Positions 24,360-33,002 of a stretch of 59,620 nucleotides of DNA are shown here, piece by piece. The notes beneath the pieces were generated by a model. The model was not told the DNA's origin and did no database searches. It was given only the letters and a program-made list of their open reading frames with translations. Source of the stretch: an uncultured Lachnospiraceae bacterium (GTDB lineage Bacteria > Bacillota > Clostridia > Lachnospirales > Lachnospiraceae); contig CAMNSZ010000016.1 in assembly GCA_946557105.1 (NCBI GenBank), positions 1-59,620 of the forward strand. The letters are read 5' to 3'. Every line of letters starts with the position of its first letter. Positions within the stretch are counted from its first letter, which is position 1. The translations under genes and the position numbers were made by a program.

Positions 24360-25712
24360 CTAAAAATTAAAATACATAAACGGGTTGTTTACGGAAACCG
24401 CCAAATAATAAATACTGAGCGCCAGAATTACCTCCACCGCAATACTTCCCCACCACTTTAGCTTTATTTTCTGATACAGAATGGTCGGCAGAGGCGTGGC
24501 AAACAGCGCCCCAAGCACAAAAAGAGGCAGAAATTCCTTTCCGTACCTGACATAATCCAATGTATTTGCCACATTTACCGTCCGTTCCCCAAAGGGAAAA
24601 AGCCTTGTAAAATAAAGTCCCAGCTGCCTGACATCCGTAATGGCAAATGCCACCCACGTGAGCGGTATTACAAACAGAACATATAAATGCCCCAATATCC
24701 GACTATGTTCCAAGACCTGCTGCATAAACAGCTTTTCTATGGCAAGAAACGCAAGAAGCATGGCGCCCCAAATCAGATAATTACCATCGGCTCCGTGCCA
24801 CAGAGCGGTAAGGCTCCACACCACAAAAAGGTTAAAAAATGTCCTGACCCGCCCTTTGCGGTTCCCTCCAAGAGGAATATAGACATATTCCCGAAACCAC
24901 CTGCCCAGAGTAATATGCCATCTTCGCCAGAACTCTGACACCGACTTTGACATATACGGCTGCCTGAAATTAATCGGAATTTCAAATCCAAGCATTTTTC
25001 CCAACCCCATAGCCATCATGGAATAGCCTGCGAAATCAAAATACAGCTGCAGAGAAAACGCCAACGCTCCCATCCACGCAAGCTGGGTAGAAATACTGTC
25101 AAATCCAATCATCTGAATGTTGTTCCACAGTATTCCGATTCTGTCCGCAATAATGACCTTAGCGCCAAGACCCAAAATCAACGTTTTTAACCCGTCCTCG
25201 AAATCCTCCGGCGCCACCCTGCGTTTTTCCAAGGACAATCGAACCTCGGAATAATTGATAATGGGGCCGGCTACCAATTGAGGGAACATAGTCAAGTATG
25301 TTCCCAGCTTAATAAAGGACTTCTCCATCGGTATCCTTTCCCGATAAACATCAATCACATAAGCCGCAATCTGGAAAGTATAAAAGCTGATTCCGAGCGG
25401 CAGCCCCGCCGCTAACCCGCTGTATTTATAAAAAAACAAAGCTCCAAAATCATATCCGAGCGTCAGGATAAACAAAAACTTTTTCAATCTCCTGCGTTTC
25501 TCTGACGCCGCCCTGTACATAATCCGAGCCGCACAATAATTCACAAGAGCACACAAAAGCAACAGCAGCACGTATTTCATATCCCCTATTGCATAAAAAA
25601 TTATACTTCCTGCAAATAATATATAATTTTTAATTTTATTTGGAGCCAAATAATATATGAGTAAAAAAGCCGGTAAAAACCGGAATAAAAATTCAAAACT
25701 ACTGAATACCAT
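24360..25712 (-). CDS. MBOAT-family O-acyltransferase (AlgI-like)
   Basis: The 450-residue polytopic membrane protein carries MBOAT signatures: FWRRWHITLGRWFREYVYIP near residue 265 and TALWHGADGNYLIWG with the conserved histidine near 305. An early GISFYTFQIAAYVIDVYR segment is also typical. It would move acetyl groups across the membrane to the SGNH partner encoded downstream. A promoter at 25824-25852 drives the pair. Confidence 0.9.
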   Translation of the reverse strand: MVFSSFEFLFRFLPAFLLIYYLAPNKIKNYILFAGSIIFYAIGDMKYVLLLLLCALVNYCAARIMYRAASEKRRRLKKFLFILTLGYDFGALFFYKYSGLAAGLPLGISFYTFQIAAYVIDVYRERIPMEKSFIKLGTYLTMFPQLVAGPIINYSEVRLSLEKRRVAPEDFEDGLKTLILGLGAKVIIADRIGILWNNIQMIGFDSISTQLAWMGALAFSLQLYFDFAGYSMMAMGLGKMLGFEIPINFRQPYMSKSVSEFWRRWHITLGRWFREYVYIPLGGNRKGRVRTFFNLFVVWSLTALWHGADGNYLIWGAMLLAFLAIEKLFMQQVLEHSRILGHLYVLFVIPLTWVAFAITDVRQLGLYFTRLFPFGERTVNVANTLDYVRYGKEFLPLFVLGALFATPLPTILYQKIKLKWWGSIAVEVILALSIYYLAVSVNNPFMYFNF

Positions 25713-25823
25713 CTTATGAACTCTCTCTATAATAAACTACCCTTTATCCTATGTCACTAAGCAATATTATAAACAAAATAGCAAGAAATTACACAAACTT
25801 ATCTTTTTCTGCCTTGTAAATAA

Positions 25824-25852
25824 ATTATACTTTGTCTTTCGCACGACTGCAA
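25824..25852 (-). promoter_or_regulatory. Promoter for MBOAT-SGNH pair
   Basis: On the minus strand TTGCAG (25847-25852) and TATAAT (25824-25829) are separated by 17 bp, about 110 bp upstream of the MBOAT start. The rest of the 428-bp gap to pyrF holds an imperfect AAGCG..CGCTT stem followed by T's on the plus strand (25907-25941) and the pyrF terminator. I see nothing else in it. Confidence 0.6.
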
Positions 25853-26073
25853 CTCCTTTCCCAAATTCTTAAATATTGTTTATAAATGCCGCACTTTATA
25901 GATATCAAGCGGACGGCTTTCAAACCGTGCTGCGCTTTTTTATGTATTTTTTAGTTCTGTTTTTCATTTTTTATTTCTTTTTGTTCTTTTTCCGTTCTTT
26001 CCCGGAAATATTCCTGTGATACCTTAAATCTCCCGTCCGGCCGCATTAGACAATTTATCAACAGCCGCTCCCA

Positions 26074-26118
26074 CAAAAAAGGATGTCCTGCAAGCCCTAA
26101 TCACCTGCAAAACATCCT
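26074..26118 (-). terminator. pyrF terminator
   Basis: AGGATGT (26080-26086) and ACATCCT (26112-26118) form the base of a stem, and the minus-strand transcript then has a run of six U's (26074-26079). It lies just after the pyrF stop codon. Confidence 0.65.
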
Positions 26119-26140
26119 CATCAAGCAAAACCTTCCAATA

Positions 26141-27067
26141 TTATCTTAAGGCTAAGGCCTGTGCAATATCCTCCTTCATATCCAATACTGCCGCACGGGA
26201 AGCCTCCGCATAATTTTTTTCGCCATACTGCCCATACCTCTCCTGCTGATAAGCCGCAATAATGCCTCTGGAGGAATTAATGACAGCGCCCAGTCCGTCC
26301 TCGTTAAAAAAGTGCACCAAATCGGCGCCCTTACCGCCCTGCGCGCCGTAGCCCGGCACCAGAATGAATGCCTTCGGCATAATCCTTCGCAAAACCTTCC
26401 CCTGCTCAGGATAAGTAGCGCCCACTACCGCTCCCACATAGCTATAGGTGTCGCCCATGCACTCTTCTCCCCATTCAGCAACCTTTTCTCCTACGATTTC
26501 ATAGAGAGGTCTTCCGTCCACAAGACGGTCCTGAAACTCGCCGCTGCTGGGATTAGAGGTCTTCACCAGCACAAAGATACCCTTTTTCTCCTCCTTGCAA
26601 ACCTTTATAAAGGGATTTACACCGTCAGATCCAAGATAAGGATTTACCGTCACAAAATCCTCGTCAAAGCCGCAGAAGGTATTACTTCCTACCTGCACTC
26701 TGCCCAAGTGCCCCACCGCGTATGCTTCGGAAGTGGAGCCTATATCGCCGCGCTTTATGTCTCCGATAACCACCAGCTCCTTTTCCTTACAGTAATCAAC
26801 CGTCTTTTTAAAAGCAGCCAGCCCCGGAATACCAAACTGTTCATACATGGCAATCTGAGGCTTCACGGCAGGCACCAAATCGCTGATAGCGTCCACAATC
26901 CCTTTATTATACTGCCACACGGCTTCTGCTGCCCCCTCTAAGGTCTCTCCAAACTCCGTAAAAGCAGCCTTCTTTATATACTCCGGAACATACTTCATCA
27001 TTGGGTCAAGCCCCACCACTATAGGGGCGTTCATTTTCCGAATCCTTGAAACCAGCTTATTAATCAT
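26141..27067 (-). CDS. pyrF: Orotidine-5'-phosphate decarboxylase
   Basis: The enzyme converts OMP to UMP, the last step of pyrimidine synthesis. I choose the ATG at 27067 (GGAGG site, product MINKLVSRIRKMNAPIVVGL, 308 residues) rather than the upstream extension. It shows the GLDP start, the catalytic GDIKRGDIGST motif and the C-terminal phosphate-binding region with VPGYGAQGGKG. Its length fits the longer type-2 PyrF subfamily. It lies downstream of nrdD on the same strand, so both are nucleotide-metabolism genes. Confidence 0.93.
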   Translation of the reverse strand: MINKLVSRIRKMNAPIVVGLDPMMKYVPEYIKKAAFTEFGETLEGAAEAVWQYNKGIVDAISDLVPAVKPQIAMYEQFGIPGLAAFKKTVDYCKEKELVVIGDIKRGDIGSTSEAYAVGHLGRVQVGSNTFCGFDEDFVTVNPYLGSDGVNPFIKVCKEEKKGIFVLVKTSNPSSGEFQDRLVDGRPLYEIVGEKVAEWGEECMGDTYSYVGAVVGATYPEQGKVLRRIMPKAFILVPGYGAQGGKGADLVHFFNEDGLGAVINSSRGIIAAYQQERYGQYGEKNYAEASRAAVLDMKEDIAQALALR

Positions 27068-27192
27068 TTTATCCTCCATTTCCGCGCTGCTCGTGATAGT
27101 CCGGATTACCAAAACAAAGCCCCTAGGCGGCTTTGTTCCATGCCGTATCACACCGCTTACGTTTTGCTGCGTCCAGCTATTTACGCATAGTG

Positions 27193-27219
27193 AAGGCGTT
27201 GCTCTTTACACAACGCCTT
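27193..27219. terminator. Inverted repeat between nrdD and pyrF
   Basis: AAGGCGTT (27193-27200) and AACGCCTT (27212-27219) form a stem a few bases after the nrdD stop. No T-run follows on the minus strand, so it may protect or process the transcript rather than end it. Confidence 0.4.
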
Positions 27220-27231
27220 ATTCCTTCCTTA

Positions 27232-29622
27232 TTATACCAAAATCTCCGTAAGCATATCAACATATTTTTTGATGTTTGATAAATTTGCATATTTTGTATG
27301 ACTGTCACCGTCCACAACCACCAGCGTGGGCGCCTGCATCACACCGTAACGGTTCGCCAGCTCTATATTTTCCTCCGCGTCAATGGGAACGTATTTAATA
27401 TCCTTTAAATATTCCTTAGCCTGCTTACAGTTAGGGCATGTCTTGGTAGTAAAGAGGTACTTGATATTATGAGGAGCCTCCACGCTTACCTCCACATTCT
27501 CCGCAAAATTGGACAGCCTCACAACGCTTCTGGTTGGCCGCTTCAACACGGAATTTGCAATATCGTATTCCGTACGGTTGGCATATTCCTGCAGCTTACC
27601 GTCGTTCCAATTCTGCACAGGACGATAATAACCCGTAATACGACTGTAAACCTCCGTCTTCAAGCCGCAATGAGGACATACCTTTACCTCACCGGCAAGA
27701 TACCCATGCTCCTTACAAATGGAATACGTAGGAGACAGAGTATAATAGGGGAGCTTGTAATTGGTTGCGATTTTTCGTACCAGTGAAGCCGCCGCTTTCC
27801 AGTCGGGAAGCTTCTCACCCAAAAAGGCATGGAACACCGTTCCCGAGGTGTAGAGAGTCTGCAGCTCGTCCTGAATATCCAATGCGTCAAAAATATCCAC
27901 TGTATAATCCACCGGCAGATGAGAGGAATTCGTGTAATAAGGGGTATCCCCCTGCTTCCCTGCCGTCTTAATGGTAGGATAACGTTTTCTGTCATGCTTT
28001 GCCAAGCGATAGGTGGTGCTTTCCGCAGGCGTCGCCTCCAAATTATACAAATCCCCATACTGTTCCTGATAATCGGAAAGACGGCTGCGCATATGGTTCA
28101 GCACTTCTTTGGTAAATTCCTGTGTCCGCTTGTCGCTCATATCCGCGCGAAGCCAGTTGGCATTTAGACCCACCTCGTTCATGCCAATCAAGCCGATAGT
28201 GGAAAAGTGATTGTCAAAGGAACCTAAATATCTTTTTGTATAGGGATAAAGCCCCTCCTCCAACAGCTTGGATATAACGCCCCGCTTAATCTTCAGTGAA
28301 CGCGCCGCTATATCCATCATATGATTTAATCTGGCAAAAAACTCGTCCTTGCTTTTTGACAAATAAGCAATCCTTGGCATGTTGATGGTAACCACACCCA
28401 CGCTTCCCGTGCTCTCTCCCGAGCCAAAAAAGCCGCCCGTCTTCTTGCGCAGCTCTCTCAAGTCCAGACGGAGACGGCAGCACATGCTGCGGACGTCGCT
28501 GGGCTGCATATCCGAATTAATATAATTGGAAAAATAAGGGGTTCCGTATTTTGCAGTCATCTCAAAAAGCAGACGATTATTCTCCGTATCGGACCAGTCA
28601 AAATCTCTGGTGATGGAATAAGTCGGAATCGGATACTGGAAGCCCCGTCCGTTGGAATCCCCCTCTATCATAGTCTCAATAAACGCCTTGTTGACCATGT
28701 CCATTTCCTTTTTACAGTCCTTATATCTAAAATCCATTTCCTCCCCGCCCACTATTGCGGGCAGCTCCGCCAAATCGTCAGGTACCGTCCAGTCTAACGT
28801 AATGTTGGAAAACGGCGCCTGCGTACCCCAGCGGCTGGGAGTATTTACACCATATATAAAGGCTTCAATACACTTTTTTACCTCAAAATAACTAAGATTA
28901 TCTACCTTTACAAAGGGCGCAAGATAGGTGTCAAAAGAAGAAAAAGCCTGCGCGCCTGCCCACTCATTCTGCATAATACCTAAAAAATTCACCATCTGAT
29001 TGCACAAAACGGACAGATGTCTGGCGGGAGCCGAGGTAATCTTTCCGGTAATTCCGCCCAGCCCCTCCTTAATCAGCTGCTTTAAGGACCAGCCTGCACA
29101 ATATCCTGTAAGCATGGACAGATCATGTATATGGATATCCGCATTCCTATGTGCCTCCGCAATTTCTTCGTCATATATTTCGGACAGCCAGTAATTTGCC
29201 GTGACTGCCCCCGAATTGCTCAGAATAAGTCCTCCCACGGAATAGGTTACGGTGGAATTTTCCTTTACACGCCAGTCCTCCACCTTCACATAGCTGTTTA
29301 CCACATCCTTGTAATCAAGAATAGTAGACTTCATGGCACGCATCTTTTCACGCTGCTTACGGTACAAAATATAAGCCTTTGCCACCTCCTCGTAGCCTGC
29401 CTGTCCAAGCACCCTCTCCACACTGTCCTGAATGTCCTCCACATGGATGGAGTTGTCCGATACCTTGGGCTGAAAATCCGCAGTCACACGAAGCGCCAGC
29501 AAATCTACAATATCATTATTGTAAGTCATCTGCGTGGCCGTAAACGCCTTCATAATCGCATCGTTAATTTTTGTCAATGTAAAATCCGTCTTGCCGCCGT
29601 CTCTCTTAATTACCTGAAACAT
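27232..29622 (-). CDS. nrdD: Anaerobic ribonucleoside-triphosphate reductase with C-terminal redoxin domain
   Basis: I choose the ATG at 29622 (product MFQVIKRDGGKTDF, 796 residues) because GGGAGG lies seven bases upstream. An ATP-cone regulatory domain occupies residues 1-90. The glycyl-radical reductase body has HDLSMLTGYCAGW near 170 and RSMCCRLRLDL near 390, then a zinc site (CKEHGYL, CPHCG) and the radical glycine in RITGYYRP near 685. The last 80 residues form a glutaredoxin/thioredoxin-like domain (LFTTKTCPNCKQAKEYL, QAPTLVVV), a fusion known in some class III reductases that may supply reductant. NrdR-like boxes lie upstream. The activase nrdG is not in the window. Confidence 0.93.
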   Translation of the reverse strand: MFQVIKRDGGKTDFTLTKINDAIMKAFTATQMTYNNDIVDLLALRVTADFQPKVSDNSIHVEDIQDSVERVLGQAGYEEVAKAYILYRKQREKMRAMKSTILDYKDVVNSYVKVEDWRVKENSTVTYSVGGLILSNSGAVTANYWLSEIYDEEIAEAHRNADIHIHDLSMLTGYCAGWSLKQLIKEGLGGITGKITSAPARHLSVLCNQMVNFLGIMQNEWAGAQAFSSFDTYLAPFVKVDNLSYFEVKKCIEAFIYGVNTPSRWGTQAPFSNITLDWTVPDDLAELPAIVGGEEMDFRYKDCKKEMDMVNKAFIETMIEGDSNGRGFQYPIPTYSITRDFDWSDTENNRLLFEMTAKYGTPYFSNYINSDMQPSDVRSMCCRLRLDLRELRKKTGGFFGSGESTGSVGVVTINMPRIAYLSKSKDEFFARLNHMMDIAARSLKIKRGVISKLLEEGLYPYTKRYLGSFDNHFSTIGLIGMNEVGLNANWLRADMSDKRTQEFTKEVLNHMRSRLSDYQEQYGDLYNLEATPAESTTYRLAKHDRKRYPTIKTAGKQGDTPYYTNSSHLPVDYTVDIFDALDIQDELQTLYTSGTVFHAFLGEKLPDWKAAASLVRKIATNYKLPYYTLSPTYSICKEHGYLAGEVKVCPHCGLKTEVYSRITGYYRPVQNWNDGKLQEYANRTEYDIANSVLKRPTRSVVRLSNFAENVEVSVEAPHNIKYLFTTKTCPNCKQAKEYLKDIKYVPIDAEENIELANRYGVMQAPTLVVVDGDSHTKYANLSNIKKYVDMLTEILV

Positions 29623-29717
29623 CCATGTACCTCCCACAATAAAGCAGTCCCTCTCTAAGCCTACCGCACTATGCGTATCATTCTAACATTCTTTCTCATA
29701 AAAGTCAACGCAAATGT

Positions 29718-29763
29718 ACAACATATAGTAGTCTCTCTTATGTCGTAATAGCATATATTGTGC
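29718..29763 (-). promoter_or_regulatory. Pair of NrdR-box-like sites upstream of nrdD
   Basis: ACAACATATAGTAGTC (29718-29733) and ATAGCATATATTGTGC (29748-29763) resemble the ACACWATATATWGTGT NrdR consensus. Their centres are 30 bp apart, about three helical turns, as is usual for NrdR operators. The remainder of the 341-bp gap to 29964 is AT-rich with no gene. Confidence 0.6.
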
Positions 29764-29963
29764 ATATATATCCAAAATATTCAAACTGCAGGTAAAATAC
29801 ATATAATTGCAGGTATTTTTAAAAATAATTTTAGAAATACTAAAATTTATTATTTTTTAAATACATAATTTATTTGTTTGCTAAAATCCCATTTTCTATA
29901 TTCTAAAATCATTTAAAATGGGTTTTAAGAATCATAAACAAGCATATGCGAAGGGGGGATATC

Positions 29964-30308
29964 ATGAACATCGGACAGAAAATAACAAAGCTGCGGGTCG
30001 AAAAAGGAATATACCAAAAAGAGCTGGCCGTCTATTTAAACCTATCCATTGGCACTATATCCAATTATGAGCAGGGCGTTCACTATCCCGACCTGAATAC
30101 ACTATGCAAAATTGCCACTTTCTTTAACGTTACCACCGATTATTTATTGGACAGAACCGATTACCGGTGCTCGCCCGAAACTTTGGGCAGACGACTTACC
30201 AAAAATTATACCGTTGCCGATCTTGTCAACACCACTTTGGAGTTATCCCCTCAGGACATAAATTCCATGATAGATTTCGTCAAATTTTTGAAATCAAAGA
30301 ATTCCTGA
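29964..30308 (+). CDS. XRE-family transcriptional regulator
   Basis: I choose the ATG at 29964 behind a GGGGGG site. The 114-residue protein has a classic Cro/C1 HTH at residues 2-57 (IGQKITKLRVEKGIYQKELA, SIGTISNYEQG, FFNVTTDYLL) and a short helical C-terminal part. Divergent from nrdD. Such single regulators often control stress or developmental genes; the target is unknown. Confidence 0.85.
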   Translation: MNIGQKITKLRVEKGIYQKELAVYLNLSIGTISNYEQGVHYPDLNTLCKIATFFNVTTDYLLDRTDYRCSPETLGRRLTKNYTVADLVNTTLELSPQDINSMIDFVKFLKSKNS

Positions 30309-30325
30309 ATAAGCAGACCGCCCTC

Positions 30326-31375
30326 TTATCTGGTAGACAAAAACCTTTGTTCCCGTTTTGCCGTTTCATCATCCGGATAATTTTTCAGATACTCCTCGAG
30401 CAGTACCGCAGCCTTTTGGTATTCTCCCAAATATTCATATGCGACAATCTCATTAAAAGCAAGCTTCTGCTGTATTGTGCCGTCATCTATTTGTCTGCCT
30501 GCGTTAAAAGCCTCCAGCGCCTTGCGATAATCCTTCTTCTTCATCTCGCAAAGTCCCAGTTGGTTGTAAATCTCTGCGTTTCCGCCGTTCTTGCCAATAT
30601 ATCCGTTATATACGCTTGATGCATAATTATAATCTCCGGTAGCCTCATACGCTTTTCCCAGATACAGATAGCTTTCTACGCCCCCTTTATTTTTGGCTTC
30701 CTCCAAGGCATTATACGCCTTCTGATACTCTCCCAGATAATAATAGATTCTTCCTCTGTTATAGGTATCCATCTGCTTCTCCCCGGTTTCCAGCGCCTGC
30801 TGCAGATACTTCTTTCCCTCTTCGCCGTAACCGTAATGCTCCAGCACCTCATAAATGGAAACCAGCCTGTCATAATTGTCCGGCTCCATAGCAATCACCT
30901 TGTCAAAATCCTCCTTAGCGCCCTCGTATTCCGCCAAAGCAAGACGAACATTCCCTCGAAGAAAGTATGCCTCTTTCTCTTTAGGCCTAAGCGCCAGAAT
31001 GGCGTTATAGGTTTCCTCCGCCTCGGCATAGGAGCCGCTCTTGGTATAAGCTGCAGCCAAATAGTAATTCAGGTCAAAATCAATCTCTTCCACCAGACCG
31101 TTGCTGCTCTTTAGGGCTTCCTGAAAACAGGAAACCGCCTGCTCATAATCCGTGAGTCCCATATAAGCAATTCCCCTGCCTCTGGCGAGCAGACGGGCAT
31201 TTTCATGAAGCGCCTGTGCCTCGTCAAATCGAACCAGCGCCTCCTCATAATTCAAATCCGCCACAAGCTGCATGCCTTCGGCTATTTTAACACTGCCGTT
31301 TCCGCATCCCGCCAAAAACATCACAGACAACAAACCGGCCATCACCTGCCGCCTTCTCTTACCATTACAAAACAT
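30326..31375 (-). CDS. TPR-repeat lipoprotein
   Basis: The 349-residue protein has a basic N-terminus and lipobox LAGC with Cys24, followed by about seven to eight tetratricopeptide repeats (for example YEEALVRFDEAQALHENARL, AYFLRGNVRLALAEYEGAKE, YRKALEAFNAGRQIDDGT). It would be an extracytoplasmic scaffold for protein-protein contacts. A GGAG site precedes the ATG, and mscL lies 39 bp upstream on the same strand. Partner unknown. Confidence 0.85.
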   Translation of the reverse strand: MFCNGKRRRQVMAGLLSVMFLAGCGNGSVKIAEGMQLVADLNYEEALVRFDEAQALHENARLLARGRGIAYMGLTDYEQAVSCFQEALKSSNGLVEEIDFDLNYYLAAAYTKSGSYAEAEETYNAILALRPKEKEAYFLRGNVRLALAEYEGAKEDFDKVIAMEPDNYDRLVSIYEVLEHYGYGEEGKKYLQQALETGEKQMDTYNRGRIYYYLGEYQKAYNALEEAKNKGGVESYLYLGKAYEATGDYNYASSVYNGYIGKNGGNAEIYNQLGLCEMKKKDYRKALEAFNAGRQIDDGTIQQKLAFNEIVAYEYLGEYQKAAVLLEEYLKNYPDDETAKREQRFLSTR

Positions 31376-31414
31376 TCATTAACTCCTTTTGTCAATCTAA
31401 TCGCCGCTGCCTGT

Positions 31415-31852
31415 TCACTCCTCGTCAAGCTGTGAGGTGCAATAGGGACATCTTACGGCGTCTATGGCTATCTCCGATTTGCAGAACCTGCACTTCTTGG
31501 TGGCGGGCGCCTCTGTTTTAGGCTGCTTACGGCTTGTCCTTTCACCAATTGTATTGATAGTCTTTACCATGCAGAAAATCACAAAGGCGGTAATCAGAAA
31601 ATTTATCACTGCGGTAATAAATTTACCATAGTACAAAACCGGCGCCGCCTCGCCGCTCCCAAGCCTTACCGCCAGACTGCTGAAATCGGTACCCCCGAAG
31701 ATCCCCAATATAGGGGTCAATATATCCTGATTCAAAGATGTGACAATTGCGGTGAATGCGCCTCCCACAATGACTCCCACAGCCATATCCATCACGTTGC
31801 CCCGCATGATAAATTTTTTAAATTCAGTGATAAATCCTTTTCCCTTACCCAT
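31415..31852 (-). CDS. mscL: Large-conductance mechanosensitive channel with zinc-ribbon tail
   Basis: The 145-residue protein has the MscL signature FKKFIMRGNVMDMAVGVIVG, a first membrane helix near 18-45, a periplasmic-type loop, and a second helix near 75-97 (FITAVINFLITAFVIFCMVK). After the normal cytoplasmic helix it has an additional CRFCK..CPYC zinc ribbon near residues 120-138, absent from E. coli MscL. The channel releases solutes on hypo-osmotic shock. The ribbon's role is unknown. Confidence 0.92.
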   Translation of the reverse strand: MGKGKGFITEFKKFIMRGNVMDMAVGVIVGGAFTAIVTSLNQDILTPILGIFGGTDFSSLAVRLGSGEAAPVLYYGKFITAVINFLITAFVIFCMVKTINTIGERTSRKQPKTEAPATKKCRFCKSEIAIDAVRCPYCTSQLDEE

Positions 31853-32024
31853 ATAATTTCCTCCAGCATTATTATCATACTTTTTGTTTTATAGTAACAC
31901 AATAAGGCTTATAGCTCAATACTACTTTCATTGAATCAGCGCGTCTATATTTTTTATCTTCCCTAATAAAATACTATAGAGTATAATAGAAACAGTAATT
32001 GACAAAAAATAACGGAGCAGACAT

Positions 32025-32999
32025 ATGCAGCGTATCAACAACGATATCAAACAAGGCGACTTCAAGCAGATATACCTTCTATGTGGGGAAGAGCGCTATC
32101 TGAAGCGGCAATATACGGAGCGTCTCCGTAAGGCGATGTGCGGCGGAGACGACAACATGAACATTCATTTCTACGAGGGAAAGGATGTGCCTGTGGGCGA
32201 AATTATCGACCTTGCAGAGACACTTCCCTTTCTTGCGCCCAGACGCACAATTTTTATCAGTAACAGCGGACTTTTCAAGTCGGGCGGCGAGAAAATGGCT
32301 CAATATCTGACCTCCCCTAATGAAACTACCTTTTTCGTCTTTACCGAAAGCGATGTGGATAAGCGCAGTAAGCTTTACAAGACGGTGCAAAATAACGGCT
32401 CCGTCATAGAATTTAACGTACAGGACGAAAATACCTTAAAGCGTTGGATTGCCGGGATTCTCACCAAAGAGGGAAAGAAAATTACGGAGAGCACCGTACA
32501 GCTTTTTCTCACCAAAACAGGCTCCGACATGGAAAACATACAGATGGAGCTGGAAAAGCTTATTTGTTACTGCATGGACAGAGAAATCGTTACTGACGAA
32601 GATGTGGAAGCCATCTGTACCAACCGCATTGCGAACCGTATTTTTGACATGATAAACGCCATTGCAAACGGCCAGCCCAGACAAGCGCTGGATTTGTACT
32701 ATGATTTACTGGCTCTGAAGGAGCCTCCTATGCGGATTTTATTTCTGATTGCCCGCCAATGCAACATGCTGCTGCAGGTAAAGGAGCTGAAAACCAGAGG
32801 CTTCGACAACAAGACAATCGGGTCTCAAATAGGCGTGCCTCCTTTCATTGCAGGAAAATACGTGACTCAGGCATCCCGCTTTAAGACAGCCGAGCTGAAA
32901 GCCGCCGTGAGACAATGCGTCGAAGCCGAGGAAGCAGTCAAAACCGGGCGTATGAATGATATGCTGAGCGTGGAGCTTTTGATTGTGTCCGTACTCTGA
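32025..32999 (+). CDS. holA: DNA polymerase III delta subunit
   Basis: The 324-residue protein matches the HolA clamp-loader subunit: an N-terminal domain starting FKQIYLLCGEERYLKRQYTE, FLAPRRTIFISNSG near residue 73, an AAA-like middle, and a C-terminal collar helical region (EPPMRILFLIARQCNMLLQV). It opens the beta clamp within the clamp loader. It is convergent with comEC, whose stop lies three bases away. Confidence 0.9.
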   Translation: MQRINNDIKQGDFKQIYLLCGEERYLKRQYTERLRKAMCGGDDNMNIHFYEGKDVPVGEIIDLAETLPFLAPRRTIFISNSGLFKSGGEKMAQYLTSPNETTFFVFTESDVDKRSKLYKTVQNNGSVIEFNVQDENTLKRWIAGILTKEGKKITESTVQLFLTKTGSDMENIQMELEKLICYCMDREIVTDEDVEAICTNRIANRIFDMINAIANGQPRQALDLYYDLLALKEPPMRILFLIARQCNMLLQVKELKTRGFDNKTIGSQIGVPPFIAGKYVTQASRFKTAELKAAVRQCVEAEEAVKTGRMNDMLSVELLIVSVL

Positions 33000-33002
33000 C
33001 CT

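Noticed and set aside
25907..25941. Plus-strand terminator for a gene between MBOAT and pyrF
   Set aside because: The stem is imperfect and no plus-strand gene precedes it.
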